A DNA stretch of 42,189 nt, taken from an uncultured Oscillospiraceae bacterium. GTDB lineage: Bacteria; Bacillota; Clostridia; Oscillospirales; Oscillospiraceae. Below, in pieces: positions 1 to 7,465 of this stretch. The position numbers and the translations under genes were made by a program. Position 1 is the stretch's first letter; every line of letters begins with the position of its first letter. The notes beneath the pieces were generated by a model, which saw only the letters and a list, made by a program, of their open reading frames with translations, made no database searches and was not told the DNA's origin. The stretch covers positions 1 through 42,189 of the forward strand of contig CAJUCA010000028.1 of assembly GCA_910585265.1 (NCBI GenBank). The letters are read 5' to 3'.

Positions 1-256
1 CGTTCTTGAACTCGTCGGAGGTCCACCACACGGTGTCCTTGGAGTTCTCGTCCATCACGATGAACTTGTCCTTGGGGGAGCGGCCGGTGTAGATGCCGGT
101 CATGACGTTGACGGCGTCCAGCTCGGTGAGCTGGCCCTTCTCAAAGCCCTCCAGGCTGGGGTCCATCTCATCCTTGAACAGCTGCTCATAGCTGGGGTTG
201 TAAACGACTTCCTTGATACCAGTGATGCCGTACTGCTCCAGACCATAGGTTTCCAT
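1..256 (-). CDS. pckA: Phosphoenolpyruvate carboxykinase (ATP), N-terminal fragment
   Basis: This is the first 85 codons of an ATP-dependent PEP carboxykinase, the cytosolic enzyme that interconverts oxaloacetate and PEP using ATP/ADP. The gene runs off the left edge. The visible protein starts METYGLEQYGI and contains the family's N-terminal stretch VNVMTGIYTGRSPKDKF followed by VWWTSDEF. The kinase-fold catalytic half lies outside the window. The ATG at 256 is chosen because GAGGAGGAAA lies 6-8 bases upstream of it. In gut Clostridia this enzyme often runs in the carboxylating, ATP-forming direction; that direction is inference here. A malic enzyme at 21464-22642 would act on the same C4/C3 node. 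Confidence 0.93.
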   Translation of the reverse strand, partial: METYGLEQYGITGIKEVVYNPSYEQLFKDEMDPSLEGFEKGQLTELDAVNVMTGIYTGRSPKDKFIVMDENSKDTVWWTSDEFKN

Positions 257-372
257 AGACGTTTCCTCCTCAAAAATATGGTTTATTCTCTCATGCGCCC
301 GGGTCCGAAACCGGAGACAGACGCGGGCCGGCGGTTTGGGCGGGGGAAATAACCATCCCCCACCGAGTACGC

Positions 373-401
373 AGTATAACATACTTTTCCCGGCATTTCC
401 A
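373..401 (-). promoter_or_regulatory. Probable sigma-A promoter of pckA
   Basis: Read on the minus strand, TGGAAA (396-401) and TATACT (373-378) are 17 bases apart, giving a transcript with a leader of about 110 bases before pckA. The leader contains a short GGGGGA...TCCCCC stem. The gap 257-574 holds this promoter, the leader and the ferredoxin terminator; I see no gene in it. Confidence 0.5.
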
Positions 402-519
402 TGACTATTTCCGCTACTATGTTAAATTTTACACAAAATCAGCGTTTTCACCAATGCCCCCATAAACAGCGGGGCAAATTTGGCACAATGACGAAGGCCC
501 CTCCCCCGCCCCCGCCGGG

Positions 520-561
520 ACAAAAGAACGCCCCCGCATCCCAAGGGGGACGCGGGGGCGT
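520..561 (-). terminator. Intrinsic terminator of the ferredoxin gene
   Basis: The arms ACGCCCCCGC(A/G)TCCC pair across a 4-base loop (528-561) and, on the minus strand, are followed by TTCTTTTGT. It lies 14 bases past the ferredoxin stop codon. Confidence 0.8.
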
Positions 562-574
562 CGGTTCGCGCTGG

Positions 575-745
575 TTACTCAGCGGCGATCGCGCCCATGG
601 GGCAGGTGCCCTCGCAAGCACCACAGTCGATGCAGGCGGCGGCATCGATCTTCATGTGGTCGTCGCCCATGGAGATCGCGCCCACGGGGCAGGAGCCTTC
701 GCAGGCACCGCAGGAAATGCAAGTGTCGTTGATCACGCGTGCCAT
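575..745 (-). CDS. 2[4Fe-4S] bacterial-type ferredoxin
   Basis: A 56-residue soluble electron carrier. It has two matching cluster motifs, CISCGACEGSCP and CIDCGACEGTCP, each CxxCxxCxxxCP, so it should bind two [4Fe-4S] clusters, as clostridial ferredoxins do. The start at 745 (MARVINDTC) follows GGAGGTG about 8 bases upstream. The gene has its own promoter and terminator, so it is monocistronic. Likely partners in this type of anaerobe are pyruvate:ferredoxin oxidoreductase, hydrogenase or Rnf, but none of these is in the window. The longer open frame extending upstream of 745 is antisense to the Clp gene and is not real. Confidence 0.95.
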   Translation of the reverse strand: MARVINDTCISCGACEGSCPVGAISMGDDHMKIDAAACIDCGACEGTCPMGAIAAE

Positions 746-788
746 GTAACATACACCTCCAAATGCAGAATGTGTTTGAACCGTCCCT

Positions 789-816
789 ATTGTATCACAT
801 CTTCCGGAAATTGCAA
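789..816 (-). promoter_or_regulatory. Sigma-A promoter of the ferredoxin gene
   Basis: Minus strand TTGCAA (811-816), 16-base spacer, TACAAT (789-794). Transcription would start about 35 bases upstream of the ferredoxin ATG. The divergent Clp gene has only a weak candidate of its own, a TATAAT near 853 without a good -35. Confidence 0.65.
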
Positions 817-907
817 TATGAAATTTTTGATAAGGAAGCAGGTATAATTCCCGCTGAAAATTCCCATCCTCTCCAAAGAAAGACAGATGGAACAGGAGCT
901 GCGGCAT

Positions 908-2995
908 ATGGAACGGCTTGGATTTTTTCAGCGTCTGCGAGGTTTTTTTATGATGGATTGGGAAAAGAAGCAGCCCGCCCGGGACGGGCTGGGGCGGGCC
1001 GGGGGCGATCCCCAGGCCGCCTGCCGGGAGGAGCGGCCCCGCGCCCAGGGCGGGGACACCCGCCTCACCGACCGGTTCTCCCGGGATCTCACCCGGCTGG
1101 CGGCCCTGGGGAACCTGGACCCCCTGGTGGGCCGGGAGCGGGAGGTGGGCCGGGTGATCCAGATCCTGGCCCGCCGGACCAAGAACAACCCCGCCCTCAT
1201 CGGCGAGCCGGGGGTGGGCAAGACGGCGGTGGCGGAGGGGCTGGCCCTGCGCATGGCCTCCGGGTCGGTGCCCGAGCCCCTGCGGGGCAAGCGGCTGCTC
1301 AGCCTGGATCTGGTGTCCATGGTGGCGGGCACCAAGTACCGGGGGGAGTTTGAGGAGCGGGTGAACCAGGTGCTGGCGGAGGTCAGAAGGGCGGGAAACG
1401 TGATCCTGTTCCTGGACGAGCTGCACAACATCGTGGGGGCCGGGTCCGCCGAGGGGGCCATCGACGCGGCCAACATCCTCAAGCCCGCCCTGAGCCGGGG
1501 GGAGATCCAGGTGGTGGGGGCCACCACCCTGGAGGAGTACCGCAAGTATATCGAGAAGGACGCCGCCCTGGAGCGGCGGTTCCAGCCGGTGAAGGTGGCG
1601 GAGCCCACCCCGGAGCAGGCCAAGGCCATCCTCCGGGGCCTGCGCCGCCGGTATGAGGAGCACCACGGCCTGGCCATCTCCGACGGGGCCATCGACGCGG
1701 CGGTGGAGCTGTCCCGGCGGTATCTGCCCGACCGCTACCTGCCGGACAAGGCCATCGACCTCATCGACGAGGGGGCGGCCCGCCTGCGGATGGAGGAGGA
1801 GGTGCCCGTGTCCCTCCGGGCCCTGTCCGACCGGGCGGAGCGGGCGGCCCGGGAGAAGGCCCAGGCCATCGCCATGCAGGACTTTGAGCGGGCCGCCATG
1901 CTCCGGGACGCGGAGGCCGACTTCCGCCGGGAGCTGGACCGGAAGCAGACCCGGCAGAAGGGCACCTCCGCCCGGGAGCTCAGCCGGGAGGACGTGGCGG
2001 CGGTGCTGGCCCAGTGGACGGGCATCCCCCTGGAGTCCATCACCAAGGGGGAGGCCAAACGCCTGCTGGAGCTGGAGGGAGAGCTTCACCGCCGGGTGGT
2101 GGGGCAGGAGAAGGCGGTGTCCGCCGTAGCCGCCGCCATCCGCCGCAGCCGGGTGGGGCTGAAGGAGCCCAACCGCCCCATCGGGGTGTTCCTGTTTTTG
2201 GGCCCCACGGGGGTGGGCAAGACGGAGCTGTGCCGCGCCCTGGCCGCCGCCCTGTTCGGCAGCGAGGACGCCCTGATCCGCTTCGATATGTCGGAGTATA
2301 TGGAGAAGCACGCCGCCTCCCGGCTGGTGGGCTCGCCCCCCGGCTACGTGGGCCACGAGGAGGGGGGCCAGCTCACCGAGCAGGTCCGCCGCCGCCCCTG
2401 GTCGGTGGTGCTGTTCGACGAGCTGGAGAAGGCCCACGACGATATGCAGAACATTCTCCTCCAGGTGATGGAGGACGGGCAGCTCACCGACGGCCAGGGC
2501 CGGAAGGCGGACTTCCGGAACACGGTGGTGGTGATGACCTCCAACGTGGGGGCGCGGAAGATCGTGAGCAAGTCCCCGCCCCTGGGCTTCGCCGGGGGCA
2601 GCTCCAGCGACCGCCGCCGGGAGGAGGTCATGGCGGAGCTGAAGGGCCGCTTCAAGCCGGAGTTCCTCAACCGTCTGGACGAGGTGATCCTGTTCGACCG
2701 TCTGGAACGGCGGGACCTGGAACGCATCGCCCTGCGTATGCTGGGGGGCGTGCGGGAGCGGCTGTCCGGCCTGGGGGTGGATTTGGACGCCCGGTGGGAG
2801 GCGGTCACCCTGCTGGCGGACCCGGGGGCGGAGACGGAGCAGGGGGCCCGGCCCATCCGCCGGGCGGTGCGCCGGAGGGTGGAGGAGCCCGCCGCCGACC
2901 TGCTCCTGTCCGAGCAGCTCACGGCGGGGGATACCCTGTGCCTTGCCGTGGAGCGGGAAGATCTTGTGCTGCGGACGGAGAAGCGGCAGGTGTGA
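908..2995 (+). CDS. Clp/Hsp100 AAA+ ATPase (ClpC/ClpE-like) lacking the N-domain
   Basis: A 695-residue two-ring unfoldase. AAA-1 has Walker A GEPGVGKT (about residue 98) and Walker B VILFLDELHN. A UVR-like helix (DFERAAMLRDAEADFRREL, about 325) lies between the rings. AAA-2 has GPTGVGKTEL (about 432), VVLFDELEKAH and the sensor region VVVMTSNVGA. A PPLGFAGG loop near 559 sits where ClpC carries its VGF loop, so docking on ClpP is likely. ClpC proteins are usually about 810 residues. Here the double Clp_N repeat is missing and replaced by about 60 charged residues. ATG 908 is preferred over 887 because AGGAG lies 9 bases upstream. No ctsR, mcsA/B or clpP is next to it, so adaptor and regulation are unknown. 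Confidence 0.93.
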   Translation: MERLGFFQRLRGFFMMDWEKKQPARDGLGRAGGDPQAACREERPRAQGGDTRLTDRFSRDLTRLAALGNLDPLVGREREVGRVIQILARRTKNNPALIGEPGVGKTAVAEGLALRMASGSVPEPLRGKRLLSLDLVSMVAGTKYRGEFEERVNQVLAEVRRAGNVILFLDELHNIVGAGSAEGAIDAANILKPALSRGEIQVVGATTLEEYRKYIEKDAALERRFQPVKVAEPTPEQAKAILRGLRRRYEEHHGLAISDGAIDAAVELSRRYLPDRYLPDKAIDLIDEGAARLRMEEEVPVSLRALSDRAERAAREKAQAIAMQDFERAAMLRDAEADFRRELDRKQTRQKGTSARELSREDVAAVLAQWTGIPLESITKGEAKRLLELEGELHRRVVGQEKAVSAVAAAIRRSRVGLKEPNRPIGVFLFLGPTGVGKTELCRALAAALFGSEDALIRFDMSEYMEKHAASRLVGSPPGYVGHEEGGQLTEQVRRRPWSVVLFDELEKAHDDMQNILLQVMEDGQLTDGQGRKADFRNTVVVMTSNVGARKIVSKSPPLGFAGGSSSDRRREEVMAELKGRFKPEFLNRLDEVILFDRLERRDLERIALRMLGGVRERLSGLGVDLDARWEAVTLLADPGAETEQGARPIRRAVRRRVEEPAADLLLSEQLTAGDTLCLAVEREDLVLRTEKRQV

Positions 2996-3009
2996 GGAAA
3001 ACGCAAAGC

Positions 3010-3225
3010 GCGAGGGGCGGACGCCCCTCGCACTCAGCAGGGCGAAAAAGTCTTTTCGCCCTGCTGAGTGCGACTTTTTGAACAAAGGACGTTCAAAAAG
3101 TCGTTGATTGAACGTGAAAGACACCCCTCCTGGGTTTCTTTCACACTATCTTCCTTCCCGTCATCGGAACAGAAGCGGCTTTTTCGACAAGATCAGAGCG
3201 CGAGGGGCAATGCCCCTCGCGCTCT
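3010..3225. repeat. Array of five stem-loops between convergent genes
   Basis: The 256-base gap between the Clp and aminotransferase stops is filled with hairpins: GCGAGGGGC arms (3010-3031); an 18-bp perfect stem CACTCAGCAGGGCGAAAA (3031-3070); a 13-bp perfect stem CGACTTTTTGAAC (3071-3103); GTGAAAGA-ACCC (3114-3144); and a 14-bp perfect stem AGAGCGCGAGGGGC (3195-3225). The first and last share the core GCGAGGGGC/GCCCCTCGC. Some of these probably end transcription from both sides, but none has a clean T-tract. The tandem arrangement and the shared outer core suggest a palindromic repeat element rather than simple terminators. Confidence 0.75.
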
Positions 3226-3251
3226 GTTATGTTCTGTCAGTCGGGGGAGGC

Positions 3252-4547
3252 TCAGACCTCCGGGGCGGGCTTGAGCAGCTTGTCGATGGACACCAGCTTG
3301 ACGCACAGGGTAAAGATCTTCATGGCGGTGTGCAGGTCCTCCGGCGAGGGGTAGGTGGGGGCAATGCGGATGTTGCTGTCGTGGGGGTCCAGGCCATAGG
3401 GGTAGGTGGCCCCCGCCCCGGTCATCACCACGCCGGCCTTCTTCGCCTTGGCCACGATCTGCTTGGCGCAGCCGTCCAGGGAGTCGAAGGAGATGAAGTA
3501 GCCCCCTTTGGGGCTGGTCCAGGTGCCGATGCCCAGGCCGCCCAGCTCGCTCTCCAGGGTGTTGATCACCATCTCGAACTTGGGGCGGAGTATGTCGGCG
3601 TGAAGGCGCATATGCTCGATCATGCCGTGGATGTTGCCGAAGAACCGCACGTGGCGCAGCTGGTTCACCTTGTCGTGGCCGATGGTCTGGATGGCCAGCT
3701 GGGCCTTGATGTCCTCCATGTTGTTGGGGGAGGTGGCGATGGCGGCCAGGCCGGAGCCGGGGAAGCTGATCTTGGAGGTGGACGCGAACTTATACACCAG
3801 ATCCGGATTGCCCGCCCGCTTGCACTCCGCCAGGATCTCAATGAGGTGATCCTGATCGTGGTCGTACAGGTGGTGGACGCCGTAGGCGTTGTCCCAGTAG
3901 ATGCGGAAGTCCTTGGCGGCGGGCTTCAGGCGGGCGAACCGGCGCACCGTCTCGTCGGAGTAGGAGATCCCCTGGGGGTTGGAGTATTTGGGCACGCACC
4001 AGATGCCCTTGACGGCCTCGTCGGAGGCGGCCAGCTGTTCCACCAGGTCCATGTCCGGTCCGGTGGGGGTCATGGGCACGTTGATCATCTCAATGCCGAA
4101 ATACTGGGTGATGGCGAAGTGGCGGTCATAGCCGGGGACGGGGCACAGGAACTTCACCTTGTCCAGCCTGCACCAGGGGGTGGAGCCCATGACGCCGTGG
4201 GTCATGGAGCGGGAGATGGTGTCGTACATCACGTTGAGGCTGGAGTTCCCATAGATGATGATGCTGTCGATGGGGTTCTCCATCATGTCGCCGATGAGCT
4301 CCTTGGCCTCCTTGATGCCGTCCAGCACGCCGTAGTTCCGGCAGTCGGTGCCGTCCTCGCAGGTCAGGTCCTCCCCGCCGCCCAGCACGTCCATCATCCC
4401 CATGGACAGGTCCAGCTGCTCGGTGCAGGGCTTGCCCCGGGCCATGTTCAGGCTCAGGCCCTTGGCCTGGTACTCCTTATATTCGGCCTTGAGCTGGGCC
4501 TTCAGGCTTTCCAGCTCCTCTCTGGTCAGTTCCGCGTATGGCTTCAT
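3252..4547 (-). CDS. PLP-dependent aspartate aminotransferase, subgroup I variant
   Basis: A 431-residue fold-type I aminotransferase transferring the amino group between aspartate (or alanine) and 2-oxoglutarate. It resembles the aspartate-aminotransferase-type family found in Actinobacteria and Clostridia rather than classical AspC. Features: NMARGKP near residue 34, the NSSL segment that binds PLP phosphate, CPVPGYDRHF, the cofactor-binding YWDNAYGVHHLY, the Schiff-base lysine in STSKISFPGSG (about residue 258), and a late NIRIAPTYP with the substrate-carboxylate arginine. ATG 4547 follows GGAAAGGAG. Only 48 bases separate it from the recombinase stop upstream, and no promoter is evident in that gap, so the mobile insertion may have displaced its original promoter. 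Confidence 0.93.
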   Translation of the reverse strand: MKPYAELTREELESLKAQLKAEYKEYQAKGLSLNMARGKPCTEQLDLSMGMMDVLGGGEDLTCEDGTDCRNYGVLDGIKEAKELIGDMMENPIDSIIIYGNSSLNVMYDTISRSMTHGVMGSTPWCRLDKVKFLCPVPGYDRHFAITQYFGIEMINVPMTPTGPDMDLVEQLAASDEAVKGIWCVPKYSNPQGISYSDETVRRFARLKPAAKDFRIYWDNAYGVHHLYDHDQDHLIEILAECKRAGNPDLVYKFASTSKISFPGSGLAAIATSPNNMEDIKAQLAIQTIGHDKVNQLRHVRFFGNIHGMIEHMRLHADILRPKFEMVINTLESELGGLGIGTWTSPKGGYFISFDSLDGCAKQIVAKAKKAGVVMTGAGATYPYGLDPHDSNIRIAPTYPSPEDLHTAMKIFTLCVKLVSIDKLLKPAPEV

Positions 4548-4595
4548 TGCGTTCTCCTTTCCGTTTTTGGGCGGGCTTGGCGTGGTGCCGCACTC

Positions 4596-6230
4596 TCAGG
4601 ATTTGATGGGGTGGCCTTTATCCCAATGCCTCCTTCTCCGCAAAAGGGCTTCCGGACGCGGCGGGCCGCAGGCGGAGGTGAAAAAATTCCCGCCACAGCG
4701 CAGTTTTCGGCGGATCCGGAAAGACCACGGTGGCGGGAATTTATGAGCTGGTGCAGTTAAGCAATCCAAATCCGAACCAGACTTTTCCGCCGCAGGGGAC
4801 GCTTTGAGGTCATCAAATGTAATCGTGTCTGTTCCTTCCTTGTAGTTGAAGGTTATCACCATCTTGTCATCATAGAGGAAAATCGCGTTGATAAACGTGT
4901 CAATCAACATCTTCCGATGGGACTTCTGCCGAACATCCAGCTTTCGGAAACGGTGCAGCCAAAAGGTCATAAACTCGGCGCTGATCTTGGGCCTTGCCAG
5001 TTTCTCGCAAGCGATCTTTGTCTCCAATTCTTCCTTTGCGGCCTCCAGTTCTTCCAGACGCCCCTTCGTGGACTTGGTAAGGATGCCCTGCTGGATGGCG
5101 TTGAGCAAATTCTGGATACCCTGGTCAGTCTCCCGCAGCTGTCGCTCATACAAAGGAAGGTTGACATTCTCCTGCTCCTGCAATTCCATGAGCATAGCGA
5201 CGATGGCTTCAATGGCGTTATCGTCCATGACCATTTTCATGGTTTCGCTGACTACCAAATCCTCAATCCAATCCTTCTTGACGGACTTCTTGTGGCAGTT
5301 TGTCTGCTTCTTTTTGACGGACACGCACTTGTAATATCGGTGGGTAGTCCCTGTGTGGCTGGTGCCGCTCTCTCCGCAGAGGTACGCTCCACAATAGCCG
5401 CAGAACAGCTTCGTTGTCAGCAGATAATCTTCCTCGGCCTTGTGGCGGGCAGGGGCTTTTTTGTTCTTTGCCAGCCGTTCCTGTACTCGCTCAAAAAGGT
5501 CTTGGGGAACGATGGTGGGGATGCCATCCGGCACAACGATGTCCCGGTAGGTGTACTCTCCAATGTAGCGGCGATTGTTCAGAAGGTGTTGGACGCTGTT
5601 GTAGGTCAGCGGTTGGCCCCTTGTATTTTTTACACCCTGCTCGTTCAGATAGTCCCGGATTTCTTTCATAGTCGCACCCTCGGCGTACTGCTTGAACGCT
5701 TCGAGAACAAAGGGGGCAGTCAGCGGGTCAAGCTGGAAATACTGCTCACTGTCGATGGTGTAGCCGATGGGCAGGGTGCCGCCATTGTACTTGGATTTGA
5801 GGGCGTTCTCTGTCATGCCTCGGACTACCTTCTCGGAGAGGTCGGCGGAATAGTATTCGGCGTACCCCTCCAGAACACTTTCCAAGATGATACCCTCGGC
5901 CCCGTCGGAAATGACCTCAGTGGCGGATACCACCTTGACTCCGTTCTTTTTCAACGTGGCCTTATACCGGGCGCTGTCGTAGCGGTTTCGGGCGAATCTG
6001 TCCAGCTTCCAGACAATCACCATGTCAAAGAGCCGCTTACTGCTGTCCTTTATCATGTTCTGAAACTCCGGGCGGTTGTCAGTCTTGGCGGAAAAGGCCC
6101 GGTCAATGTAGTGCCGCAGGATGGTAACGCCGTTCTTCTCGGCAAAGGCGGTACACTCCCTGATCTGGCCTTCGATGCTTTCCTCGCGCTGGTTGTCGCT
6201 GGAGTATCGGGCGTAAATTACAGCTTTCAT
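4596..6230 (-). CDS. Large serine recombinase (resolvase/integrase) with an extended C-terminus
   Basis: A 544-residue site-specific recombinase. The catalytic domain begins VIYARYSSDNQ with nucleophile Ser10 and the DRFARNRYD helix. A recombinase domain follows (about 152-255), then a zinc ribbon (Cys277, Cys280, Cys302, Cys312), a coiled coil (about 345-395) and a C-terminal segment ending near SDLDCLTAP. From there the frame continues about 57 codons through an intrinsic terminator (4680-4742) to TGA at 4596. Such proteins usually stop near the LTAP region, so the tail is odd. Start 6230 overlaps the regulator's TGA as ATGA, so the two genes are translationally coupled. GC content is clearly lower than in the flanking genes, consistent with recent acquisition. 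No conjugation, phage or cargo genes remain. Confidence 0.93.
   Translation of the reverse strand: MKAVIYARYSSDNQREESIEGQIRECTAFAEKNGVTILRHYIDRAFSAKTDNRPEFQNMIKDSSKRLFDMVIVWKLDRFARNRYDSARYKATLKKNGVKVVSATEVISDGAEGIILESVLEGYAEYYSADLSEKVVRGMTENALKSKYNGGTLPIGYTIDSEQYFQLDPLTAPFVLEAFKQYAEGATMKEIRDYLNEQGVKNTRGQPLTYNSVQHLLNNRRYIGEYTYRDIVVPDGIPTIVPQDLFERVQERLAKNKKAPARHKAEEDYLLTTKLFCGYCGAYLCGESGTSHTGTTHRYYKCVSVKKKQTNCHKKSVKKDWIEDLVVSETMKMVMDDNAIEAIVAMLMELQEQENVNLPLYERQLRETDQGIQNLLNAIQQGILTKSTKGRLEELEAAKEELETKIACEKLARPKISAEFMTFWLHRFRKLDVRQKSHRKMLIDTFINAIFLYDDKMVITFNYKEGTDTITFDDLKASPAAEKSGSDLDCLTAPAHKFPPPWSFRIRRKLRCGGNFFTSACGPPRPEALLRRRRHWDKGHPIKS
4680..4742 (-). terminator. Terminator hairpin inside the 3' end of the recombinase frame
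   Basis: AAATTCCCGCCAC (4684-4696) pairs with GTGGCGGGAATTT (4730-4742), 13 bp without mismatch, and is followed by T residues on the minus strand. The 33-base loop contains TCCGGATCCG. The recombinase stop codon lies about 85 bases beyond it, so a terminated message would lack a stop codon. The stretch may instead mark the element's junction with the chromosome. Confidence 0.6.
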
Positions 6231-6595
6231 TTTTCTTTTTCCGTCTCCTCCAGCATTTTCGTCAGCACTGCTTTCAGTCTCTCACTCATGGGAGATGCTG
6301 GGTCAAAGCACATATCCACAAACAATTTCAAGTCGGGGTTGCTCTCCTCGACGTGGGGGCGATACTCATAAAGTTTGCCCTGTGGATCATCACAGCGGCC
6401 AAAGATATAGTCCAGAGAAACGTCAAAGTAATCCGCATAAACTAAAAAATTTTCTGCGGTTGGCCTGGCAGTATTGCGTTCATAGCGGTCAATGCTGGAC
6501 TGGCTAACGCAAAGAAGCTCGGCCATTTTCCATTGCGACAGCTTCATACTCTGCCGCAGTTCCTTCAACCGAGGGCCAATCATTTTTGCGCTCAT
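6227..6595 (-). CDS. Xre-family helix-turn-helix regulator of the recombinase element
   Basis: A 122-residue DNA-binding protein. Residues about 5-65 form an HTH_3 domain (IGPRLKELRQ...KLSQWKMAELLCVSQSSIDRYE), and the C-terminal half is a small acidic/helical domain with no family I recognise. The start at 6595 (MSAKMIG) follows GGGAGGTGA 5-6 bases upstream; the longer frame upstream of it has no ribosome site. Its TGA overlaps the recombinase ATG, so regulator and recombinase form one operon. The likely role is to repress its own promoter and the recombinase, in the manner of phage or integrative-element repressors. That role is inferred from context. Confidence 0.9.
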   Translation of the reverse strand: MSAKMIGPRLKELRQSMKLSQWKMAELLCVSQSSIDRYERNTARPTAENFLVYADYFDVSLDYIFGRCDDPQGKLYEYRPHVEESNPDLKLFVDMCFDPASPMSERLKAVLTKMLEETEKEK

Positions 6596-6617
6596 GAGTT
6601 CACCTCCCTTTGCCCAC

Positions 6618-6646
6618 ATAATATCATATATCGGGTATAAAGTCAA
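6618..6646 (-). promoter_or_regulatory. Promoter of the Xre-recombinase operon
   Basis: Minus strand TTGACT (6641-6646), 17-base spacer, TATTAT (6618-6623). The spacer is AT-rich (TTATACCCGATATATGA) and is a plausible operator for the adjacent Xre protein. Confidence 0.75.
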
Positions 6647-6719
6647 CGCGGATTTAGAGCACTCCAAAAAATATTTTTTATGAATTTTTCTGTGCAACGC
6701 CGGTGTTCGCAGAAAGGAA

Positions 6720-6834
6720 GCGTCCCGCCCGGGACGCGCAGCCAGCTCCGACACGGAGCTGTTCAAGGGGGTTTGGGGGCTGCTGCCCCCAACAAGCAGA
6801 ATGAACGTCCCGCCCCGGCGGGACGTTCATTTTT
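6720..6834 (+). other. Four consecutive stem-loops ending in a terminator; possible small RNA or repeat remnant
   Basis: On the plus strand, perfect stems follow one another: GCGTCCCG (6720-6737), CAGCTCCG (6743-6761), TTGGGGGC (6773-6792) and the 14-bp ATGAACGTCCCGCC (6801-6830), the last followed by TTTTT. No plus-strand gene lies upstream, so this terminator has no obvious client. That leaves a small RNA, an element end or a decayed repeat. I see no clear promoter just upstream. The 418-base gap 6596-7013 also holds the Xre promoter, a palindrome and the sigma-gene leader. Confidence 0.5.
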
Positions 6835-6835
6835 C

Positions 6836-6855
6836 GCATGATGGTACCATCATGC
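6836..6855. repeat. 20-bp perfect palindrome
   Basis: GCATGATGGTACCATCATGC is identical to its reverse complement with no loop. It begins one base after the T-run of the preceding terminator and lies 159 bases before the ECF sigma gene. It is a candidate operator or recombination site. Confidence 0.7.
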
Positions 6856-7013
6856 CCTGCTTGCTGTGTTTTCTGCCCTGCATTTCATGTCCTTGCATAC
6901 TTGTCCTACGCTTTGCAGATGGATAAAATAAAACTGAAAAAATTTTTGCACCACCCGCACATTTTACCCATTTCTCCGTTATACACAGTGAGCGCCTCAA
7001 AAGGAGGGAAGCC

Positions 7014-7451
7014 ATGGCCATCGACATTGAGGAACAGTATGAAAAGATCTACCGCTACTGCTATTACCGTCTCAAAAACCAAGAGCAGGCGGAGGATGTG
7101 ACCCAGGAAACCTTCCTGCGCTGGTTCGCCAGTGACACCTACCGGGATAAAAACCAGCTGCTCCACTACCTCTACACGGTGGCCCGGAACCTCTGCATCG
7201 ACGAGCACCGCCATCCCTCGTCCATGCCCATTTCGGAGGACGTGCCGAACAGGGACGCCGACCCGCTGTTGTCCATCGCCCTGCGCTCCGAGTTGGACAG
7301 GCTGTCCCCGGAGGACCGGGAACTGGTGCTGCTGCGATGTGTCAACGGGGAGCCCATGGCGGTGCTGGGCAAGCTCTACGGCCAGTCCCGGTTTGCCCTG
7401 CGGCGGAGGCTGAACGGTATTTTGAAAACGTTACGGGAGGCGCTGGAATGA
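7014..7451 (+). CDS. ECF-type RNA polymerase sigma factor (sigma-70 family)
   Basis: A 145-residue alternative sigma factor. Region 2 is at residues about 5-65 (EEQYEKIYRYCYYRLKNQEQAEDVTQETF, the core-binding and -10 helix). Region 4 is at about 90-140 (LSPEDRELVLLRCVNGEPMAVLGKLYGQSRFALRRRL). ATG 7014 follows AAAAGGAGGG. It opens a five-gene operon with a membrane protein and an ABC transporter, without a classical anti-sigma factor. The polytopic membrane protein directly downstream (overlapping by context, 14 bases away) may take that role, which is inference. The AT-rich upstream block ending CTCCGTTATACACA (about 6976-6990) could be an ECF-type, self-activated promoter. Confidence 0.92.
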   Translation: MAIDIEEQYEKIYRYCYYRLKNQEQAEDVTQETFLRWFASDTYRDKNQLLHYLYTVARNLCIDEHRHPSSMPISEDVPNRDADPLLSIALRSELDRLSPEDRELVLLRCVNGEPMAVLGKLYGQSRFALRRRLNGILKTLREALE

Positions 7452-7465
7452 TTGGAGGGAACCGC

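Noticed and set aside
401..847. 148-codon plus-strand frame over the pckA promoter and ferredoxin
   Set aside because: It is antisense to the ferredoxin and crosses its terminator, with Gly/Ala-rich translation and no ribosome site.
575..3124. 849-codon open frame on the minus strand opposite the Clp gene
   Set aside because: Only the last 56 codons (ferredoxin) are real. The rest is the antisense of a GC-rich gene, with Pro/Gly/His-rich low-complexity translation and no ribosome site.
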